The notes below the pieces were generated by a model. That model made no database searches and was not told where the DNA came from. It saw only the letters and a program-made list of their open reading frames with translations. From positions 50,432-114,431 of the forward strand of contig DCJK01000042.1 of assembly GCA_002320005.1 (NCBI GenBank): DNA of 64,000 nt, given 5' to 3'. The stretch is from Firmicutes bacterium UBA1702. Its GTDB lineage: Bacteria; Bacillota; Clostridia; Peptostreptococcales; Anaerovoracaceae. A program made the translations under genes and the position numbers. Below are positions 10,039 through 18,449 of this stretch, in pieces; positions within the stretch are counted from its first letter, which is position 1, and every line of letters begins with the position of its first letter.

Positions 10039-10422
10039 TTATATGTTCTTCAGAATGGCGTTAATGAATTTTGAAGACTGTTCGGTACCGTAAACTTTTG
10101 CCAGTTCCACAGCCTCATTTATAGCCACAGCCTTTGGAATATCATGGCAGAACAGAATTTCCGTGACAGCAAGCCTTGAAATTGCAAGATCTGTTTTGGC
10201 CATTCTATCTACCGGCCATCCTTTTGAATTTTTGTTGAGTAGTTGGTCTATTTCTTCTCTGTTGTTGCAAAATGATTCTACTACTGATTTCAGATAATCT
10301 TCCTGACCACCGGTTGTATATTCTTTCAAAAAAGCCTCTGCGCTTCCCGTATTAAATTCTTTCTGAGCCTCCATTTGAAAAAAACATTGCATGGCCAGCT
10401 CTCTTGCTTTTTTTCTATTCAT
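10039..10422 (-). CDS. nusB: Transcription antitermination factor NusB
   Basis: A 127-residue all-helical protein beginning MNRKKARELAMQCFFQME. It contains LNKNSKGWPVDRMAKTDLAI and the ending AVELAKVYGTEQSSKFINAIL that is diagnostic for NusB. With NusE (S10) it binds boxA RNA in rRNA antitermination. I chose the ATG at 10422, preceded by GGGAG at 6 bases. A longer reading to 10464 would add 14 residues that are not family-like and overlap the upstream gene heavily. The chosen start overlaps the asp23 end by 8 bases. Confidence 0.93.
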   Translation of the reverse strand: MNRKKARELAMQCFFQMEAQKEFNTGSAEAFLKEYTTGGQEDYLKSVVESFCNNREEIDQLLNKNSKGWPVDRMAKTDLAISRLAVTEILFCHDIPKAVAINEAVELAKVYGTEQSSKFINAILKNI

Positions 10423-10783
10423 CTGTTCTCCCGTTTCTTTTGGGCAGTGCAACGCCCTGAACATGAATGTTTACGGCGCTTATGGTTTTATCTGCAATCT
10501 CTGATACCTGGTTTTTAACAGCGTTCTGGACATCCCATGCAAGTTGAGGAATCTTGCATCCGTACTCGGCTATTATAAATATGTCTATAATGAATCCCTC
10601 TTCTTTATCGCGAGAAATCCTTATTCCTCTGTGTTCTGAATCTCTTCCTGCAATCATCTTGGTTAGATTGTCTGCCAGGGTGTCACTGAAACCTATAACT
10701 CCATCTGCCTCAAGAGCCGCTTTTGCTGCTGCGGCACATATTATATCTTCTGAAATTTTGTTTATTGTCTGTTTATCTGACAT
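10415..10783 (-). CDS. Asp23/Gls24 family protein (YqhY-like)
   Basis: A 122-residue Asp23-domain protein (pattern IICAAAAKAALEADGVIGFS ... GFIIDIFIIAEYGCKIPQLA ... VKNQVSEI ... INVHVQGVALPK). In Bacillus the homologue YqhY lies between the acc genes and nusB, where loss affects lipid metabolism regulation. The same neighbour, nusB, is kept here. It is the first gene of the nusB-xseAB-ispA-dxs operon, with a strong Shine-Dalgarno (GAGGTGAG) just upstream of the ATG. Confidence 0.85.
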   Translation of the reverse strand: MSDKQTINKISEDIICAAAAKAALEADGVIGFSDTLADNLTKMIAGRDSEHRGIRISRDKEEGFIIDIFIIAEYGCKIPQLAWDVQNAVKNQVSEIADKTISAVNIHVQGVALPKRNGRTDE

Positions 10784-10800
10784 AAACTCACCTCAATTTA

Positions 10801-10829
10801 ATTATAGCAGAAAGATTTGCAGGTTTCAA
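10801..10829 (-). promoter_or_regulatory. Sigma-A-like promoter of the asp23-nusB operon
   Basis: On the minus strand TTGAAA (10829-10824) is followed by a 17-base spacer and a perfect TATAAT (10806-10801). The predicted start near 10794 would leave about ten bases before the asp23 ATG, containing only the ribosome-binding site. The -35 box overlaps the stop codon of the last Mrp gene. Confidence 0.65.
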
Positions 10830-12529
10830 CGATGTATATAAATGAAAACGAATAGCAAGACTGCTGTAAATACTGCAAAATTTACTGCAACAAGCCATCC
10901 CGCAGGTTTCTGAAGAACGTCGTCATCTTCAATACAGTTTCTTGGTGCCTTAGGCTTCAGACCGAATATTCTTTCTGCAATCAGATGAGGGTTATGGAGA
11001 TACATATTTGCATTGGCGAAAAATCTGCCCATAGCATTGCCTGTCGCACATCTTATATTGTCGCAGAGCAGTGAAATTCCGTTGATTGCATATTTTAGAG
11101 GTTTTCTGTAAAACCAGTCAGTATCCAATGTGATTTTTTCTTTAGGCTGCATGTGTTCCGCATACATTACAAATACCACAGCGGCTGCAGCAAAAAGCTG
11201 TATGTACTGAGTTACGTGATCAACGGTGAACGGATGACCATCTGTGCCGTATGGCGTAAGGCTGTAAACTATGTCAGGGAAAAGCCCTGTAACAACACAG
11301 GCTCCGGCACCGATTATCATGGCGATTTTTCTGTTGAGAGTAACGGCATCAAGATTAACATCAACATCTTTGTCAGTCTTGCCCCAGAAGACAAAATAAT
11401 TGACCTTAAGAGTAACCGACATCAGAGTTCCTATGCTTGCCAGTGTTAAAAGAAGTTCAGCCCAATGTATCTCATAAGAAGCGGCAGCTCCCATGATGAG
11501 AGATTTGCTTACAAAGCCATTAAGCAGAGGGAAGCCGGCAATGGCCATGGATGCAACAAGAAAGCAACCTGCAGTAACAGGCATTTTTTTAGCTAATCCC
11601 CCCAACTGACTTATCTTACGCTTTCCTGTGGCAGAAATAACTGCACCTGCACACATGAGCAGCGTTCCTTTGTAAAGAATATGGTTGAATGCATGTGCTG
11701 CTGCTCCGTCAATTCCCATCTCGCCGCCCATGGCCAGAGATGCGACCATATATCCTACCTGGCTTATGATGTGATATCCAAAAAGTCTTCTCAGGTCATT
11801 TTCAATGAGTGCCATGCATGCTCCCCACACAGCCATGAAAACTCCAAAGTAAAGAAGAAGTTCTGTGCCTGCAAAAATCTTTATAAGGCAGAAGACGCCT
11901 ACTTTTGTGGTGAAGGAACCCATGTATACTGTTCCTCCCATAGTTGACTCAGGATATGCATCTGCAATCCATGCATTAAGGGGCGGAATCGCTGCATTGA
12001 CGGCCACTCCCGCCAGAATAAGCCAATATGCGGCATCACATGTTCCTGTAAGGCATTCTATGGCCGTACTGCCCTGAGCAAGTTTTATGACTATTCCGGC
12101 AAGGAGAAGGTTTCCTCCCAGCATGTGAACAACCAGATACCGGAACCCTGCCTTGCCTGCCTCTTCTGTTCTTGAAGAAACAACGATAAGCCATGAAGAT
12201 ACCGCCATAAGTTCCCAGAAAACCAGCATTCCGATCCAGCTTGTTGCGAATACAACACTTATGCTGCTTCCTGCGTATATCGCTTCTGCAGCCAGCTCAA
12301 GTCTGTCTTTGACATTAATATTATATATTGCAGCTACAACGGCGATAAGTGAAAATATGATCCCGAACATTGTCGTGAGCTTGTCTGCGCCAGAGATTGC
12401 CACTGCACACAGAGTAATGACAGGTCCTGCAATAAATATGACCCGTCTGAGAATTTCCTTACCGGTTATCAGCGTCAGCAGCCCTGTTATTATCATCAAC
12501 AGTCCCGGATGAAGGAAGTTATCCATCAT
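10826..12529 (-). CDS. Proton-conducting antiporter subunit, MrpD/NuoL-like (third copy in the operon)
   Basis: A 567-residue polytopic membrane protein of the Proton_antipo_M family with about 14 hydrophobic segments. Glu106 in WIGMLVFWELMAVSS corresponds to the conserved TM5 glutamate. In the segment that usually reads K-x-A-x-x-P-x-H-x-W this protein reads GVAVNAAIPPLNAW (Asn178 in the Lys position), followed by DAYPESTMGG and FTTKVGVF. The start is the ATG at 12529, 8 bases after AGGAGG; an upstream reading to 12625 would lie inside the preceding gene. It is the last gene of the Mrp cluster. It probably forms one H+ or Na+ channel module of the complex. Confidence 0.8.
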   Translation of the reverse strand: MMDNFLHPGLLMIITGLLTLITGKEILRRVIFIAGPVITLCAVAISGADKLTTMFGIIFSLIAVVAAIYNINVKDRLELAAEAIYAGSSISVVFATSWIGMLVFWELMAVSSWLIVVSSRTEEAGKAGFRYLVVHMLGGNLLLAGIVIKLAQGSTAIECLTGTCDAAYWLILAGVAVNAAIPPLNAWIADAYPESTMGGTVYMGSFTTKVGVFCLIKIFAGTELLLYFGVFMAVWGACMALIENDLRRLFGYHIISQVGYMVASLAMGGEMGIDGAAAHAFNHILYKGTLLMCAGAVISATGKRKISQLGGLAKKMPVTAGCFLVASMAIAGFPLLNGFVSKSLIMGAAASYEIHWAELLLTLASIGTLMSVTLKVNYFVFWGKTDKDVDVNLDAVTLNRKIAMIIGAGACVVTGLFPDIVYSLTPYGTDGHPFTVDHVTQYIQLFAAAAVVFVMYAEHMQPKEKITLDTDWFYRKPLKYAINGISLLCDNIRCATGNAMGRFFANANMYLHNPHLIAERIFGLKPKAPRNCIEDDDVLQKPAGWLVAVNFAVFTAVLLFVFIYIHR

Positions 12530-12761
12530 GGCGTTCACCTCCTTCATCATAATAGGATTCTTTTCTCTGCAGAAGTCCTGCCATAATTTTTTTAGCAAGC
12601 AGAATAAGGAGCCATGCTCCGGCAAACCCCAGCACGATATCGGCTCCGGGTACGGTGTTCCATATCATATGATAATGAGGATGGGCAAAGCAATATTCAG
12701 CAATCAAAGCCACCGCTATGATAACGCCCAATATGAAATATATTTTCTTCTTATCCAGCAA
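12519..12761 (-). CDS. Small two-helix membrane protein of the Mrp operon
   Basis: An 80-residue protein with two predicted membrane helices, roughly residues 6-26 (IYFILGVIIAVALIAEYCFA) and 38-59 (ADIVLGFAGAWLLILLAK). A charged tail follows. The start is TTG at 12761, with GGAGG at 8 bases. It overlaps both neighbouring antiporter subunits. Position resembles the small MbhI-type subunit of membrane-bound hydrogenase/Mrp complexes, but I see no motif that proves this. It may be a linker between the two flanking channel subunits. Confidence 0.7.
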   Translation of the reverse strand: MLDKKKIYFILGVIIAVALIAEYCFAHPHYHMIWNTVPGADIVLGFAGAWLLILLAKKIMAGLLQRKESYYDEGGERHDG

Positions 12762-14301
12762 GATAAATTCCTCCCTCCCCCATTATTTCTTCGGCGGCCA
12801 TTACCGCCATATCGTAAAGATGTGTTCCCGCATCAGGGAAGCATCCAAGTATTATTGCAACGACTGTTGTAAGAACCAGCGGAATCAGCATTGCCGGTGC
12901 CGCATCAAATCCTGATGAGGAATGAACATGGCCATGTTCTGCAGCTGTGCATGAGACCGTCTGAGATGAACTTTCTTTTCCGAAAAAAATTCTCACAACA
13001 GGAATCAGATAACTGAGGGCCAGCAGCGCGGCAGCCATGAGAACCGCTATAAACATAGGCTTCCCCATGGTTAATGCACCCTGAAGGATATTGAATTTAC
13101 TTATAAACCCTGCCATCAGAGGCAATCCTGCAATGCCAAGTGAGGCGGCCGTAAAGCACACGCAAGTTACAGGCATTCTTTTTGCGAGGTCTCCCATTGT
13201 GCTTATCTGTGACAGGCCGGTAGTTACAAAAATTGCTCCGGCGCACATAAAGAGAGTTATTTTCAGAAACGCGTGAGCAACCATATGGAACATTGCACCT
13301 GCAATGCTGTAAACAGAAAGAATGCATATACCCAGAACAATATATGAGAGCTGACCTACAGTTGAAAATGCCAGCCTTGCTTTCAGGTTATCCTGCCGCA
13401 TTGCCACCATTGATGAAACGAGAATGGTAAAGACAGCAAACCAACTGAGGACAGAGGCTCCTCCGCACCATGCTGAACTTTCAGGTCCAAAAACATAGCA
13501 TATTATTCTCAGTAAACAGAAAACTCCTGCTTTTACAACTGCAACTGCATGCAGCAGAGCACTTACCGGCGTAGGGGCAACCATCGCAGAAGGAAGCCAT
13601 CCGTGGAAAGGCATAACACCGGCTTTCACAACTCCACCTGCTATCATCATAAAAAACATTACGCACATAAGGGCTTTAGGCATTGAACCGGCTTCTATGA
13701 AGCCTCCTGCAGCAAATTCACATGTGCCGTATTTTGCATATACCCAGACAATTGCAGCAAAGAATAGCTGACCGCTTACAAGGGTATATGCAAGATATTT
13801 TCTTCCGGATGCTTTTGCTTTTTCATCTCTGTAATGCGCAACAAGAGGATAAGTCGCCAGAGTCAGCATTTCATAAAAAATAAAGAAAGTTATAAGGTTT
13901 GCAGAAAAAGCAATTCCTATAGCTGAAGCTATGCAAGCAGCAAAGGCTGCAAAATAGCCTGTCTGATTTTTTTCGTGATGACCTCTCACATATCCTATGG
14001 AATAAACAGATGTAAGAATCCATAAAAAGCTTGCTATACAGGCAAATACCATGCCTGCCCCATCTGTTTTAAGCTTCAACTGAATTCCGTCAGCTATGGT
14101 CCATAATTCCGCAACAAAGGCACCGCCTCCAAGGACTTTTGGAATCATGGAAAACACAAGTCCCGTCATTACTGCAGCAGCAACAAGGGTTATCCCTTCT
14201 CTCACATTGGGTTTCAGGCGGTTTCCGAAAAAGAGAATCAGAATTGCCGCCAGAAGCGCTGTTGCAATGGCCAGCGCCGGTCTTAAGCTTTCCGTAATCA
14301 T
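12751..14301 (-). CDS. Proton-conducting antiporter subunit, MrpD/NuoM-like (second copy)
   Basis: A 516-residue Proton_antipo_M membrane protein. The TM5 glutamate is in ITFFIFYEMLTLATYPLVAH (near residue 143). The TM7 lysine and following His are in GGVVKAGVMPFHGWLPSA, and VSALLHAVAVVKAGVF follows as in NuoM/NuoL. VAHAFLKITLFMCAGAI is the later conserved His/Lys helix. All key residues of a proton channel module are present. The start overlaps the stop of the preceding MrpD gene (ATGA) and the end overlaps the small membrane protein gene, so all are coupled. Confidence 0.85.
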   Translation of the reverse strand: MITESLRPALAIATALLAAILILFFGNRLKPNVREGITLVAAAVMTGLVFSMIPKVLGGGAFVAELWTIADGIQLKLKTDGAGMVFACIASFLWILTSVYSIGYVRGHHEKNQTGYFAAFAACIASAIGIAFSANLITFFIFYEMLTLATYPLVAHYRDEKAKASGRKYLAYTLVSGQLFFAAIVWVYAKYGTCEFAAGGFIEAGSMPKALMCVMFFMMIAGGVVKAGVMPFHGWLPSAMVAPTPVSALLHAVAVVKAGVFCLLRIICYVFGPESSAWCGGASVLSWFAVFTILVSSMVAMRQDNLKARLAFSTVGQLSYIVLGICILSVYSIAGAMFHMVAHAFLKITLFMCAGAIFVTTGLSQISTMGDLAKRMPVTCVCFTAASLGIAGLPLMAGFISKFNILQGALTMGKPMFIAVLMAAALLALSYLIPVVRIFFGKESSSQTVSCTAAEHGHVHSSSGFDAAPAMLIPLVLTTVVAIILGCFPDAGTHLYDMAVMAAEEIMGEGGIYLAG

Positions 14302-15812
14302 TTCAGAAACACCTCCGTTATTACAGGCTTGAGAACATCACCTGCTATATATGCATTAAAAAGACCTATTAAAATTACGGCTGCAACAACTACAATAAGA
14401 GGTACGAGCATCTGCCATGGCAGTTCTTTTCCCTTTTTTTCTGTTCTCATGTTGTTTTCTTCGTCGGAAATCTTTTCTCTTTCCATGAAAAGTTTTTCAA
14501 TAATACGGAAAAAGTATATGGCGCCTAACAGGCTGCTCAATATCAGTACTGCAACAAATATATACTGACCTTTTTGAATTGCGCCGAGAGCAAGATACCA
14601 CTTGCTGAAGAAGCCTGCGAATGGAGGAAGCCCAATCATGGAAAGAGCACATACAACCATTGTCAGCGAAGTTACAGGCATTTTTCTGTAAACCTGACCC
14701 AGATAAGTGGTCTCATGAATGCCATAACGGTATTTTAAAGCTCCGGAAGTATAAAAAAGACCGGCTTTCATAAAAGCATGACTTACGATATGAAGAACAG
14801 CTCCGATAAGTCCGTACACGTTACCGATGGCAAATCCCATAGCTATATAACCAACTTGACCTATGCTTGAGTATGCCAGGATTTTATTATATGTATCATA
14901 GCGCAAGGCTTTGAGAGAACCGAAAAGCACTCCTAATACGGCCATTACACCGAGAGCCGCAAAGAAAAGCTGCATTACTTTGCTATCTTCTATGAAAATA
15001 CAGTAGAAGAATCTGAGCATTGCATAAGCCGGAATTTTTATCATTATTCCTGCTATCATCGGATCTGCTCCGGGATGTGCATAAGAATGAGCAGCCGGCT
15101 GCCACCCATGAAGCGGGAAAAGTGCCATCTTTATACCAAATCCCACAATAAGACATGCAACTGCTATGATAATAAGCGGGCTATCTGTAAGCTGCGGCAT
15201 TTTATCCGCCAGATCGGCCATATTGAGAGTGCCTGTGGAAGCATAGAGAAAGCCGACGCCAAGCAGATACATGGATGCACCTATTGTGCCTGTCATCAAA
15301 TATCTGAAAGAAGCAATAGGCCCCTTTTCTTCTCCTACAGCAATAAGTCCATAGCCGGAAATAGCCGTTATTTCCATAAATACATATAAGTTAAATGCAT
15401 CTCCGGTGGTGGACATACCCAGGAGTCCTACCGCCAGAAAAGCCAACATTGAATAATATCCTGCAGAATATAAGCTTCTGGTTCTTTCCTTTTTTTCGAA
15501 AGGACTGCTAAATAAAGATGTAGTCCATGAAATAACAGCTACAAGCAGGATTATGACAGCATTTACATTGTCTACAGCAAACTCTATTCCTATAGGAGGC
15601 TTCCATCCTCCAAGAAAATAATGAATTGATTCCCCTGATGAAACCACTATGACAAGCTGCCACACTGCACATACAACCGAAAGGAACAAAGCAGAAATCA
15701 CACTGCGTTTTCCCCAGTCCGGGCTGAAATGACTTATAAGAGGGCAAAGTAACGTGGCACAAAGCGGAAAAAGTATTATGAGAACAGGAAGGTGCTGGGC
15801 AATCTGATTCAT
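14298..15812 (-). CDS. mrpD: Na+/H+ antiporter subunit MrpD (MnhD)
   Basis: A 504-residue Proton_antipo_M protein beginning MNQIAQHLPVLIILFPL. NLYVFMEITAISGYGLIA carries the TM5 glutamate (near 140). GFGIKMALFPLHGWQPAAHSYA carries the TM7 lysine and His. IVSHAFMKAGLFYTSGAL is the later helix. Of the three D-like subunits this one lies directly after MrpC, the canonical MrpD position, hence the symbol. Two bases separate it from mrpC. MrpD is thought to be one of the two main ion-translocating subunits of Mrp antiporters. Confidence 0.88.
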   Translation of the reverse strand: MNQIAQHLPVLIILFPLCATLLCPLISHFSPDWGKRSVISALFLSVVCAVWQLVIVVSSGESIHYFLGGWKPPIGIEFAVDNVNAVIILLVAVISWTTSLFSSPFEKKERTRSLYSAGYYSMLAFLAVGLLGMSTTGDAFNLYVFMEITAISGYGLIAVGEEKGPIASFRYLMTGTIGASMYLLGVGFLYASTGTLNMADLADKMPQLTDSPLIIIAVACLIVGFGIKMALFPLHGWQPAAHSYAHPGADPMIAGIMIKIPAYAMLRFFYCIFIEDSKVMQLFFAALGVMAVLGVLFGSLKALRYDTYNKILAYSSIGQVGYIAMGFAIGNVYGLIGAVLHIVSHAFMKAGLFYTSGALKYRYGIHETTYLGQVYRKMPVTSLTMVVCALSMIGLPPFAGFFSKWYLALGAIQKGQYIFVAVLILSSLLGAIYFFRIIEKLFMEREKISDEENNMRTEKKGKELPWQMLVPLIVVVAAVILIGLFNAYIAGDVLKPVITEVFLK

Positions 15813-15814
15813 TC

Positions 15815-16201
15815 CTACTTTCCTCCCTTTCCTGTTATTTCTTCTTCTTCAATGGTTCCGTATATGTCTTTAATCTTCATAAGAAGAGCTAGACCTACGC
15901 CTGTAGTACCAAGGCTTACAACTATGGCAGTAAGCATCAGCGCATGGGGAACCGGGTTTATATAGGCTTCAGCAGAAAAAATATTTTCAAGAGCTATAGG
16001 CAGGGTTCCTCCTTCTTTCTGTCCAAAGGTAAGAAAGAAGAAAATAATGGAAACCTGCATTATATTCATGCACATTATCTTTTTCATATAGTTTCCACAT
16101 GCAATCATTCCATATATTCCAACAGCGAAAAGAATGAGTGCCAGCATGTAAATTCCTCGATCTGCAAGGAAAAATTCAAGTCTGTCAATTATATCAGTCA
16201 T
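15815..16201 (-). CDS. mrpC: Na+/H+ antiporter subunit MrpC (NuoK-like)
   Basis: A 128-residue protein with three membrane helices and the NuoK/MrpC pattern: GIYGMIACGNYMKKIMCMNIMQ, then PVPHALMLTAIVVSLGTTGVGLALLM, which is the diagnostic ALxLTAIVIG-type motif. NuoK-like subunits line the half-channel next to MrpD. I start at the ATG at 16201, which overlaps the end of the MrpB-like gene; a TTG one codon earlier is possible. Confidence 0.9.
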   Translation of the reverse strand: MTDIIDRLEFFLADRGIYMLALILFAVGIYGMIACGNYMKKIMCMNIMQVSIIFFFLTFGQKEGGTLPIALENIFSAEAYINPVPHALMLTAIVVSLGTTGVGLALLMKIKDIYGTIEEEEITGKGGK

Positions 16202-16982
16202 CAAAATCCGTCCTTTCCAGCACTACCTCAAGAATTGTTATTATAATTCCCATTACGCACAGCGTTACGCCTATTTCAATCATAAGTATGCCTGTAGAGT
16301 GAAGTCCTGCAATATCGCCTGCGCCGCTTCCGAAAGGAAGCTTGTTGAATTCAAGGAAGTTTCCTCCGTTCAGCATAGGGAGAATCCCTGTGATTACATA
16401 GAATAATGCACCTGTTCCGGCAGTTATCAGGGCAATCTCATCTGTGATGTGCTTTACTCTCATCTGAAAACTAGGTATTATTCTGTCCAGAAGATATGCA
16501 CACGCCAGCAGTGCGCCTGCCTGAAATCCGCCGCCAAGGCTTATTTCACCATGTATCAGCACGTATATTCCATATATCAGTATTATAGGAACCACGATAC
16601 GAAATGCGGCGTCCATTATGTTGCTGCTGAATATATGTTCAGAATTGTCGTTTATGGTTCTTATGGTTTTGTCATGACTGATTTTTTTCTTTGTTGAAAG
16701 AATCATCACAGCTGTTATCCCGGAAAGAAACAGCACACAAGTTTCAAAAAGTGTGTCAAAACCTCTGTAGTCTGCAAGCACAGCCGTCACAATATTGTGA
16801 GAAGCTGTATCTTCCACAGCATGGCTTATATAGTATTCTGAAAGATAACTGTTGGCAGGAGTGTCCTGCGCACCTATCACCGGCAGGAAACTGCCGATCT
16901 TAAGAGCGCTTGCACCTACCAGAATAATGATTGCTATAAGTCCTGCTGCTAATTTCTTGTTACTGTTACTTTTTTTCATCAT
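16194..16982 (-). CDS. mrpB: MrpB-type subunit fused to an MbhE-like N-terminal segment
   Basis: About 262 residues. The C-terminal half (SNIMDAAFRIVVPIILIYG, then LIHGEISLGGGFQAGALLA) is a clear MnhB/MrpB domain. The N-terminal half has one leading helix, then SEYYISHAVEDTASHNIVTA and VLADYRGFDTLFETCVLF, as in MbhE, the tail of MrpA. So this one gene joins the end of MrpA to MrpB. The ATG at 16982 follows AGAGG; an adjacent ATG at 16979 and a GTG at 16988 are alternatives. It overlaps the DUF4040 gene upstream and mrpC downstream. Confidence 0.82.
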   Translation of the reverse strand: MMKKSNSNKKLAAGLIAIIILVGASALKIGSFLPVIGAQDTPANSYLSEYYISHAVEDTASHNIVTAVLADYRGFDTLFETCVLFLSGITAVMILSTKKKISHDKTIRTINDNSEHIFSSNIMDAAFRIVVPIILIYGIYVLIHGEISLGGGFQAGALLACAYLLDRIIPSFQMRVKHITDEIALITAGTGALFYVITGILPMLNGGNFLEFNKLPFGSGAGDIAGLHSTGILMIEIGVTLCVMGIIITILEVVLERTDFDD

Positions 16983-17223
16983 GCTCACCTCTGTTTTTTA
17001 TAGATTTAATGGCAATGATGAAATATACCGTTGATATGGTTCCGATTATAGCTTCAGTAAAAGCTACGTCTGCCGCACCCACTATAGTGTACAAAAGCAT
17101 GGCACTGAAACTGAATCCACAGTATATTATGGTGGCTGCCAGCAGGTTTTTTCCGAAGATTATTGCAATGGCAATGGAAATCATAGCCAGCAGAAGAAGT
17201 CCTTCCAATAATAATATAGGCAT
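16966..17223 (-). CDS. DUF4040/MbhD-like subunit (NuoJ-like part of MrpA)
   Basis: An 85-residue protein with three hydrophobic helices (ILLLEGLLLLAMISIAIAII; AATIIYCGFSFSAMLLYTIV; AFTEAIIGTISTVYFIIAI). The motif GAADVAFTEAIIG is the hallmark of the DUF4040/MbhD domain, which in ordinary Mrp operons is part of MrpA. It therefore represents a detached piece of MrpA. Ribosome-binding site AGGAGG lies upstream, overlapping the end of mrpG. Confidence 0.82.
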   Translation of the reverse strand: MPILLLEGLLLLAMISIAIAIIFGKNLLAATIIYCGFSFSAMLLYTIVGAADVAFTEAIIGTISTVYFIIAIKSIKNRGEHDEKK

Positions 17224-17224
17224 A

Positions 17225-17542
17225 TCAGTCTGCCTCCTTTTCTTCTGCAGTTTCTACCTGCAGACTCTGTTTATATGCAACTTTTGCGATAATGTGCGTA
17301 CCTATGGGACTTGCAATAAATACAGCAAGAAAGACAGCAAAAATCTTTATGCCTGTCATAGTAAGGCCTTCATATATGAAGAGACCTGTGCTGCAAAGAA
17401 TGAGACCGGCTGATTCAGATACACCTGCTGCATGAAGTCTGCAGTAGAAATCCTTCATCCTGAAAACGCCCACTGCGGATGCTATAAAACATATGAATCC
17501 CAGAGAAAGAAAAATGACGGTCAGTATCTCTTTAATTCCCAT
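17225..17542 (-). CDS. mrpG: Na+/H+ antiporter subunit MrpG
   Basis: A 105-residue protein beginning MGIKEILTVIFLSLGFICF with three membrane helices. It carries the MrpG signature GVFRMKDFYCRLHAAGVSESAG. The ATG at 17542 has GGGGAGG at 8 bases; an earlier in-frame ATG at 17599 would lie deep inside mrpF and adds a non-family N-terminus. It overlaps mrpF by 11 bases. MrpG is a small accessory subunit needed for assembly. Confidence 0.88.
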   Translation of the reverse strand: MGIKEILTVIFLSLGFICFIASAVGVFRMKDFYCRLHAAGVSESAGLILCSTGLFIYEGLTMTGIKIFAVFLAVFIASPIGTHIIAKVAYKQSLQVETAEEKEAD

Positions 17543-17828
17543 TCTTTTCGCCTCCCCTGCTTTTTTTGTTCCCTGTGCTTCCAAGAAATTTAGCCACAAT
17601 TACAGAGCTAATAAAGCCAAGTATGGCATACGATATGGCAATATCCACATACATATCTTTTCTACCGTCGACAAAGCCTATGAGTACAAGAATCAGAATT
17701 ACATTTGTGCACATGACTAGGATGCCTACAAAGCGATTGTAGACACTTTCTTCTTTAAAAAGAGGAATCAGCATAAGCAATGTCAGAAGAATCATTCCAA
17801 TAAGATAACATATAAAAAAAGTTTTCAT
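17532..17828 (-). CDS. mrpF: Na+/H+ antiporter subunit MrpF
   Basis: A 98-residue protein with three helices. The MrpF pattern is seen in SVYNRFVGILVMCTNVILIL and DIAISYAILGFISSVIVAKFL. The first cytoplasmic loop normally contains D-R in this family; here the related YNRFVG is found. The gene follows mrpE by a few bases with GGAGG inside the mrpE end, and overlaps mrpG. Confidence 0.86.
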   Translation of the reverse strand: MKTFFICYLIGMILLTLLMLIPLFKEESVYNRFVGILVMCTNVILILVLIGFVDGRKDMYVDIAISYAILGFISSVIVAKFLGSTGNKKSRGGEKNGN

Positions 17829-17831
17829 CTA

Positions 17832-18410
17832 TCAGTTTGCCTCCTTGGGAATGTTTGTTACTTCTCTTTCCGGAAGAGCTTTAAATTCACTTGCTTCGCC
17901 GAAAAGATCTGCAACTTTTTGGGGCATTTTGCCTGTAAGCATATCATAGGCAGCAGATTTGCTGAGAGCATGGACTTCGAATATTCCATCCTTTGTACAG
18001 TCAAGTGTTATTGTTCCCGGAGTGAGAATTATGGAATTGGCAAGAACAACACTTGCCATAGGGTTTTCGAAAGGCATGGAAAAATATACGATTCGCGGTT
18101 CGCAGTTAATTTTACGTTTGAATATTTCACGCGTGACATCAAGACTGGCTTTGAATATTTCACCGAAAAGCCATAATGAATAAGCAAAGAATTTAAGATA
18201 ATTTACGCCAAATACAAAGAATTCTTTTTCTGTTTCAGTATTTTTTATTATAAGAAACGGAAGGCATATGAAAGAGATGGCGAGGGAAGAAAATAACCCG
18301 ATAAGCAGAAATTTTATCTCGAACTTTCCTGAAAGTAGTATCCATATTGCAAATAATCCTATGGCAAGTCCAAGAAAGTGAGACAGCTTCTTAGTCTGTC
18401 CCCTTGACAT
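17832..18410 (-). CDS. mrpE: Na+/H+ antiporter subunit MrpE
   Basis: A 192-residue protein. Three membrane helices lie in the first 100 residues, followed by a cytoplasmic domain with the MrpE motif MASVVLANSIILTPGTITLD and the downstream D-x-x-FEVHALSK. This is the first gene of the ten-gene cluster E-F-G-(DUF4040)-(MbhE/B)-C-D-D'-small-D''. No hydrogenase or NADH dehydrogenase gene is in the cluster. Ribosome-binding site AGGAGG precedes the ATG. Confidence 0.88.
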   Translation of the reverse strand: MSRGQTKKLSHFLGLAIGLFAIWILLSGKFEIKFLLIGLFSSLAISFICLPFLIIKNTETEKEFFVFGVNYLKFFAYSLWLFGEIFKASLDVTREIFKRKINCEPRIVYFSMPFENPMASVVLANSIILTPGTITLDCTKDGIFEVHALSKSAAYDMLTGKMPQKVADLFGEASEFKALPEREVTNIPKEAN

Positions 18411-18437
18411 TTAAGTTCCTCCTTTTAGAAACATATT

Positions 18438-18447
18438 TTGTATACAA
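18438..18447. promoter_or_regulatory. TTGTATACAA palindrome, possible operator of the Mrp operon
   Basis: A perfect 10-base palindrome centred on the predicted transcription start of the Mrp operon. A related TTGTATA sequence overlaps the -10 box just upstream. The core GTATAC is common in GntR-family operators. No regulator gene lies in the window, so the binding protein is unknown. Confidence 0.4.
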
Positions 18448-18449
18448 CA

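Noticed and set aside
10422..10464. Longer nusB start at 10464.
   Set aside because: The extra 14 residues are not family-like and overlap asp23; the ATG at 10422 has a good ribosome-binding site.
12519..12761. Small membrane gene as an assigned MbhI subunit.
   Set aside because: Position is suggestive but no residue pattern supports it, so it is left unnamed.
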